From an uncultured Bacilli bacterium (lineage in GTDB: Bacteria > Bacillota_I > Bacilli_A > RF39 > UBA660), in the NCBI GenBank assembly GCA_934099115.1, contig CAKOPK010000004.1, positions 19,594 through 83,593 on the forward strand: 64,000 bases of DNA. Reading direction: 5' to 3'. Below, in pieces: positions 60,307 through 64,000 of this stretch. The translations under genes and the position numbers were made by a program. The notes beneath the pieces were generated by a model. That model ran no database searches. It saw only the letters and a list, made by a program, of their open reading frames with translations, and was not told the origin of the DNA. The first letter of the stretch is position 1. Every line of letters starts with the position of its first letter.

Positions 60307-60722
60307 TTCTTACTCTTCCTTTTTGGTTCAGTTTTTACTGCTTCTTTATCTTTTAATAAATCACGGATTTCTTCTAATAAATGTACTTCTTCACTCTTCT
60401 TTGGTGCTTTTGGCTCTTCTTTTTTTACATGCATGATTTTATTTATAAATTTAATAAATGTAAAGATACAGAATGCTACAATTAGAAAATCAACTATACT
60501 TTGAATAAACAATCCATATTCTATTCTTGTATCACGGAAAGTAATTGCTAAGCCTGAGAAGTCTACCCCTCCTAAAAATAAGCCTAATATAGGAGTTAAG
60601 ATATTGTTAACTAAACTAGTTACAATTGATGAGAATGCCCCTCCAATTATAACTCCGACTGCTAAATCCATTACATTTCCTTTGGCAATAAACTTTTTAA
60701 ATTCTTCTAAATTTTTTTTCAT
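60303..60722 (-). CDS. mscL: Large-conductance mechanosensitive channel
   Basis: A 139-residue membrane protein with two helices (about residues 14-42 and 70-95), the opening FKKFIAKGNVMDLAVGVIIGG and a charged C-terminal helix (LLEEIRDLLKDK). It opens under membrane tension to release solutes. It is first gene of the run mscL-miaA-cca-dnaD-nth, coupled to miaA by a 4-base overlap. AGAGGTG lies before the start. Confidence 0.95.
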   Translation of the reverse strand: MKKNLEEFKKFIAKGNVMDLAVGVIIGGAFSSIVTSLVNNILTPILGLFLGGVDFSGLAITFRDTRIEYGLFIQSIVDFLIVAFCIFTFIKFINKIMHVKKEEPKAPKKSEEVHLLEEIRDLLKDKEAVKTEPKRKSKK

Positions 60723-60812
60723 TTTTTAACACCTCTTGGTTTTATTTTAGCATAATTCTTATTAAAAAAAAAGGCAAACTACTTGTTAACTTGGAATTAT
60801 TACTTAAACAAA

Positions 60813-60840
60813 ATAAAAAAAGTAATAACTTATGTATTAC
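60813..60840 (-). terminator. Terminator of the CBM-containing surface gene
   Basis: GTAATA and TATTAC arms overlap the stop codon, followed on the minus strand by seven T. Confidence 0.65.
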
Positions 60841-61927
60841 TATAATTTATATTTTCAGAGCCTGTAAAGTATGGGATATTAGCGTCACACCACGCTACAT
60901 CTGGTTCATTTCCTGAACCAAAAGCTTCTGTTAAATCTATTAGCATTGCTCCATCATACCATACAGATGTTGTTGCATTATTATTGTTGTAATCTAATCT
61001 TAATACAGCATTTGTATTACTAAAACTAGAACGATTATTTACTTTAGAAACTATATTCCAACTTTTGCTTGCTCCTAGAGAGCTTCCTTCAAAGAAATAA
61101 GGTTCTGCGGTTGGCCAATATAAGCCTGCACTTCCACTTGCTCCTTCATGATATAATTCATATCTTGCATAATAAATATGGCTAGAATTTAAAGCGATGG
61201 TAGTTCTTGTATTAGTTGCTATTTCTGGGGCATTTGCAGTGCCTGTTAATTTTAAAGCATAATTACCATATCTTGTATGAGTAGCATCTCTTTGGCCAGT
61301 AGTCCAATCTCCATCTTCAAAACTTGAGTCTGGAATTAAATTTGTTAATAAAGCTTTTTTTAAGTTCTCAGTAGTTCCAGTGCTTGCTACTGCATAAACC
61401 ATTACTTCTGCTTCAAACTTTTTATTCATGATGTCATTACCACCATGTTCTCCTAACCATAATCTTAAATTATAGGTCTTTGTTAAATCTGTAATAGAAC
61501 CAATATCTAAAACATAAGAAGCTATGATATCTGCCCTTGATCCTCCTGGTAAATCAACTTTAGTAGCATTTGATAATATATTACTATTAATACCATCTAT
61601 CGAATAATGAATATAAGATAAATAATCTAAAGTAGTAGTATTTTTTATATTTAATAATACTTGATAATTAGATGTTCCAGAACAAGTATTTTTTATATTA
61701 AATGTATACGGAGTTAGCGTTAAACCTTTTTTATCACTCATTGGATAACTTGTAAGTTTAATTATATTACTATCCGTGAAAGATAAATCATAACATGTTG
61801 TAGAAATTGTATTTGGAGTTTCTTGAACAGCGCTTACAGATAGGTATGCAAAAGTAATTCCTACTGTTGCAGAAATAACAATTAATATTGATATGATTAG
61901 TAAAATAATTGTTTTTTTGTCATTCAC
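60830..61927 (-). CDS. SipW/TasA-like exported protein with CBM-like C-terminal domain
   Basis: A 365-residue protein. The GTG at 61927 is the start; the overlapping ATG is out of frame. It has an N-terminal membrane helix (about 5-28; ISATVGITFAYLSVSAVQ) and then a beta-rich domain with CYDLSFTDSNIIKL and NIKNTCSG. Residues about 195-350 look like a carbohydrate-binding or jelly-roll domain (DSSFEDGDW; YGNYALKLTG). The first 185 residues are a paralogue of the protein at 62024-62629. The helix with FAYLS is like the SipW-dependent signal of TasA/camelysin-type fibre proteins; the processing enzyme is not seen here. Confidence 0.65.
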   Translation of the reverse strand: MNDKKTIILLIISILIVISATVGITFAYLSVSAVQETPNTISTTCYDLSFTDSNIIKLTSYPMSDKKGLTLTPYTFNIKNTCSGTSNYQVLLNIKNTTTLDYLSYIHYSIDGINSNILSNATKVDLPGGSRADIIASYVLDIGSITDLTKTYNLRLWLGEHGGNDIMNKKFEAEVMVYAVASTGTTENLKKALLTNLIPDSSFEDGDWTTGQRDATHTRYGNYALKLTGTANAPEIATNTRTTIALNSSHIYYARYELYHEGASGSAGLYWPTAEPYFFEGSSLGASKSWNIVSKVNNRSSFSNTNAVLRLDYNNNNATTSVWYDGAMLIDLTEAFGSGNEPDVAWCDANIPYFTGSENINYSNT

Positions 61928-61999
61928 TGTAAACCACCATCTATCTCACTATAATACATTATATCTAATTTTTGTACATTTGAAAAGATATAAAACAAA

Positions 62000-62020
62000 A
62001 AAACTTCCAAAAAGAAGTAT
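62000..62020 (-). terminator. Terminator after the short paralogue
   Basis: ACTTC and GAAGT arms with a T-rich loop, followed on the minus strand by seven T. Confidence 0.55.
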
Positions 62021-62023
62021 TTT

Positions 62024-62629
62024 TTATAAATAACTATAAATTAAAACTTTACCAGTAAAATCATAACCCATAATATCTGTTGTAGCTTCCTCATTAATCC
62101 ATAAATATAATTGATATGATTTGGATTCTCCTGGAGCTAGTTCTCCTGTTGCTAGAGTATAACTAGTATCTATTCCTTGTTCACTTTTAATAGCACTTCC
62201 TAATTCATAAGGTCTTGCTGTTAAGTCTGCTGTATCACCATTAAAAGTAGTTGGTGCTACCATATTTAATTTATATTTTAAATATGGAGTTAGGTTAGAT
62301 GTTACGTTTGTTAAAGTATTTAATGTAACTATAAAGTGAGTGCCAGTATTCGCATTTGTATTTGAACAAGTATTTGTAATTGTAAACTTATATGGAACTA
62401 CTTTTGTTAAAGCAGTTGCTTCACTCATTGGATACATATAATTCCCTGCAGTATTCATTTTTATAACATCACTATCTGTATAACTAATATCAAAGCATGT
62501 TGCTTCTACTACGTTTGGTTCTGTTTGTACAGCTGATACTGAATAATAAGAATAACTAGTACCAATTGTAATTGTTATTAAAATCATAATTGTTAATACA
62601 CTTAATGTTAATTTATAGCCATCTCGCAT
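62024..62629 (-). CDS. SipW/TasA-like exported protein
   Basis: A 201-residue protein starting at ATG 62629 after AGGTGATAAAA. An N-terminal helix (about 6-30; TIMILITITIGTSYSYYSVSAVQ) precedes a beta domain with CFDISYTDSDVIKM, a YPMSEATALTKVVPY block and FTITNTCSN. It shares these with the following 365-residue protein, so the pair arose by duplication. It lacks the carbohydrate-binding-like extension. It may form or tether extracellular fibres. The function is inferred from family likeness only. Confidence 0.6.
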   Translation of the reverse strand: MRDGYKLTLSVLTIMILITITIGTSYSYYSVSAVQTEPNVVEATCFDISYTDSDVIKMNTAGNYMYPMSEATALTKVVPYKFTITNTCSNTNANTGTHFIVTLNTLTNVTSNLTPYLKYKLNMVAPTTFNGDTADLTARPYELGSAIKSEQGIDTSYTLATGELAPGESKSYQLYLWINEEATTDIMGYDFTGKVLIYSYL

Positions 62630-62709
62630 TTTTATCACCTATTTTATTAATATAATTATAAGATATTTTTCTAATTCCCACAAGTCCTTTTTTACATTTT
62701 ATTTAAATT

Positions 62710-63961
62710 TTACAAAACTACATAGGGATCAGAGCTAAATCCTGAGCCTACAAATACAGTATTCGACTTTAGATTAATGACAGGTCTTACGCCAATTATA
62801 TCATGCACGTTCGAAGCACTAAGAGGGCCATACTCATATACCACAAATGCGGCTGACCAGGTATTGCCACCTGCTCCATGCGGTGACATTGTCCAATAAA
62901 ATTGTTTGTCATATAAATAATATTCTAAATTATTAACATTCCAAACGCCACCAGCATATGCTACTTCATCTGCTGTGATTAAGCCTGTTGATGTTGCAAA
63001 TCTATCTTTTGTATCTGTGCACTTATATGTTGGTTCTCTATATGTGTTTAATCTTATATATGCTCCATAATATGTAACGGTTGTTCCGGTTCCGCCTTTT
63101 CCATCTATGTTTTCTTTTACACTTGATGGTTGTCTATCATTACAAAAAGTAGCTCCTTCTCCGGTTGTTATATAGTTTGCGTAACTATTTAGGTTGTCAC
63201 TATACCAACTATCTAGTATACCTTTTATTGTACTGTCTGTTCCTCTTCCGTGTACTTCGCCACTTGTATATTGTAAACCTACATACATGTTATCATTAAC
63301 CAAATTATTAAATTTGCTGCCTCCTATTGTGGTTGTCTCTCCTGTTTGGTCTGTAGTTGGTCCATTATAAATCATTCTGATTGTGCCATCGCCATTTATG
63401 CGAATGATTCTCCAATAGAATCCTGCAAATTTTACCCAATTATCTTTTACTGCGCCTGCATAATAGTAACTTGTTCCATAGTCATCTTCAGCACTATAGA
63501 CTGTTCCTGTTGTATCTTCTGTTAATACTGCACTGAAGTCTGTTCTAGTTGCAATTGTTTTACTAGCCAAAATACTTTCTACTGTTTGATAGTTTTTATC
63601 AAAATATAAATAACATTTTGTTCCTTTTTTGGTTAAATTTTTAACATTTATTTTACCATTACTATATTCTAAAGCTATTGATGTATCTTTCTTATCATCT
63701 ATACTACAATAGCTTTTCTCTGTATTTAATTTATATCCACTTGTGGGTATACTTTCACTTTTCTTATATCCTCCATCATCATTGATATATAAAGCCATGG
63801 TATTTTGATTACTAGCAATTTTTCCTGTTAAAACTGTATTTTTCCCCTTAGTTTGATTGTTAGTAATTAATAAAATACTAATATTTATTAATAAAATAAA
63901 TACTAGTACCCCCCCCCCAACTTTTTTTAGCTTTGTGGATGTTTGATGTTGATAATTTCAT
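62710..63961 (-). CDS. GVRP-type (DUF6273-like) surface protein, frameshifted at a poly-G run
   Basis: From an ATG at 63961 with AAGGAAG five bases upstream, the frame reads MKLSTSNIHKAKKSWGG and then meets a run of ten G (63918-63909). With ten G it hits TAG within a dozen codons. With nine G (or 12) it continues VLVFILLINISILLITNNQ, a membrane helix, and joins the long open frame that begins inside at 63798. The full product would be about 416 residues, with a membrane anchor, a WVKFAGFYWRIIRINGDGTI block and a C-terminal domain ending GVRPVINLKSNTVF. This suggests a phase-variable surface protein that is OFF in this copy. A homopolymer sequencing error is the main alternative. Confidence 0.75.
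63909..63918 (+). repeat. Homopolymer run of ten C (poly-G in the coding strand)
   Basis: The longest G/C homopolymer in the window, in DNA that is otherwise A/T-rich, placed at codons 15-18 of a surface gene just before its membrane helix. That site is typical of contingency loci that switch by slipped-strand mispairing. Confidence 0.85.
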
Positions 63962-64000
63962 ATTTCTTCCTTACTTTCTTTTTATATTTTATTTTTCTAC

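Noticed and set aside
1..64000. Mollicute genetic code with TGA as Trp
   Set aside because: TGA ends several well-defined genes as ATGA overlaps, and Trp positions in conserved proteins use TGG. The standard bacterial code applies.
1..64000. CRISPR array or reverse transcriptase
   Set aside because: No spaced direct repeats and no reverse transcriptase motifs were seen in any gene product.

Overview
The window is very AT-rich, with bacterial Shine-Dalgarno sites and dense head-to-tail operons. TGG encodes Trp and TGA is a real stop: ATGA stop/start overlaps occur at 27658-27661, 37237-37240 and 60303-60306. The gene set (tmRNA, rpsT, murC, tyrS, trmB, ftsY-ylxM, ftsK, addAB, RNase J-like, sufB, nth-dnaD, cca-miaA-mscL) is that of a low-GC Firmicute. 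Remnant spore genes (gpr, a spoIIP homologue, a Cse60-like gene, a SpoVB/MurJ-type flippase), a tmRNA tag ending in AFA, and many small Cys-rich membrane-anchored proteins suggest an uncultured host-associated Bacilli/Mollicutes-neighbouring lineage (RF39-like). That placement is inference.

Layout. 1-5966 (minus): a type-IV-secretion-like operon with VirB2-like proteins, a VirB6/TrbL-like channel protein, an unknown protein, PrgI, and a TraC/VirB4-like protein cut by the window edge. A short C-terminal domain cassette with GVRP lies inside it. 6149-13615: murC, a spoIIP pseudoenzyme with a small partner, gpr, rpsT, a secreted transglutaminase-like protein, and a DUF2207/LemA pair. 13679-19073: addAB. 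19266-19341: tRNA-Asn. 19450-30916: a stand-alone VirB2-like gene, then a minimal Tad-like machine (two TadB/C membrane proteins, a CpaF ATPase, a CpaB-like protein, a TadE-like protein), a 1223-residue Cys-rich secreted protein, a membrane-anchored surface protein, a SPKTG-anchored protein, and a divergent class-B-type sortase with a large cytoplasmic domain.

31187-48137 is mostly chromosomal housekeeping: a two-motif HEPN protein with trmB, a flippase, small spore-type genes, tyrS with an M29 aminopeptidase, a three-repeat InlB-type surface protein, a YtxH/DUF948-type stress set, a degenerate RNase J, an Xre regulator, ssb and an orphan sufB. 48324-51648 holds tmRNA plus a small accessory island (unknown ORF, HTH-membrane regulator, DUF3781) with two unexplained structured intergenic regions. 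51649-60722 is ylxM-ftsY, ftsK, a thioredoxin-like protein, an NlpC/P60 hydrolase, nth, dnaD, cca, miaA and mscL. 60830-63961 carries two paralogous SipW/TasA-like exported proteins and a surface protein whose signal-anchor codons contain a run of 10 G. That run puts the gene out of frame as read here; 9 G would restore it, so it is a candidate phase-variation switch.

The most novel-looking content is the envelope machinery: the T4SS-like operon, the pared-down Tad-like operon, and the three VirB2-like proteins sharing one membrane motif, one of them sited next to the Tad-like operon. These may form one linked, lineage-specific surface apparatus. This is inferred from shared motifs and gene order, not shown.
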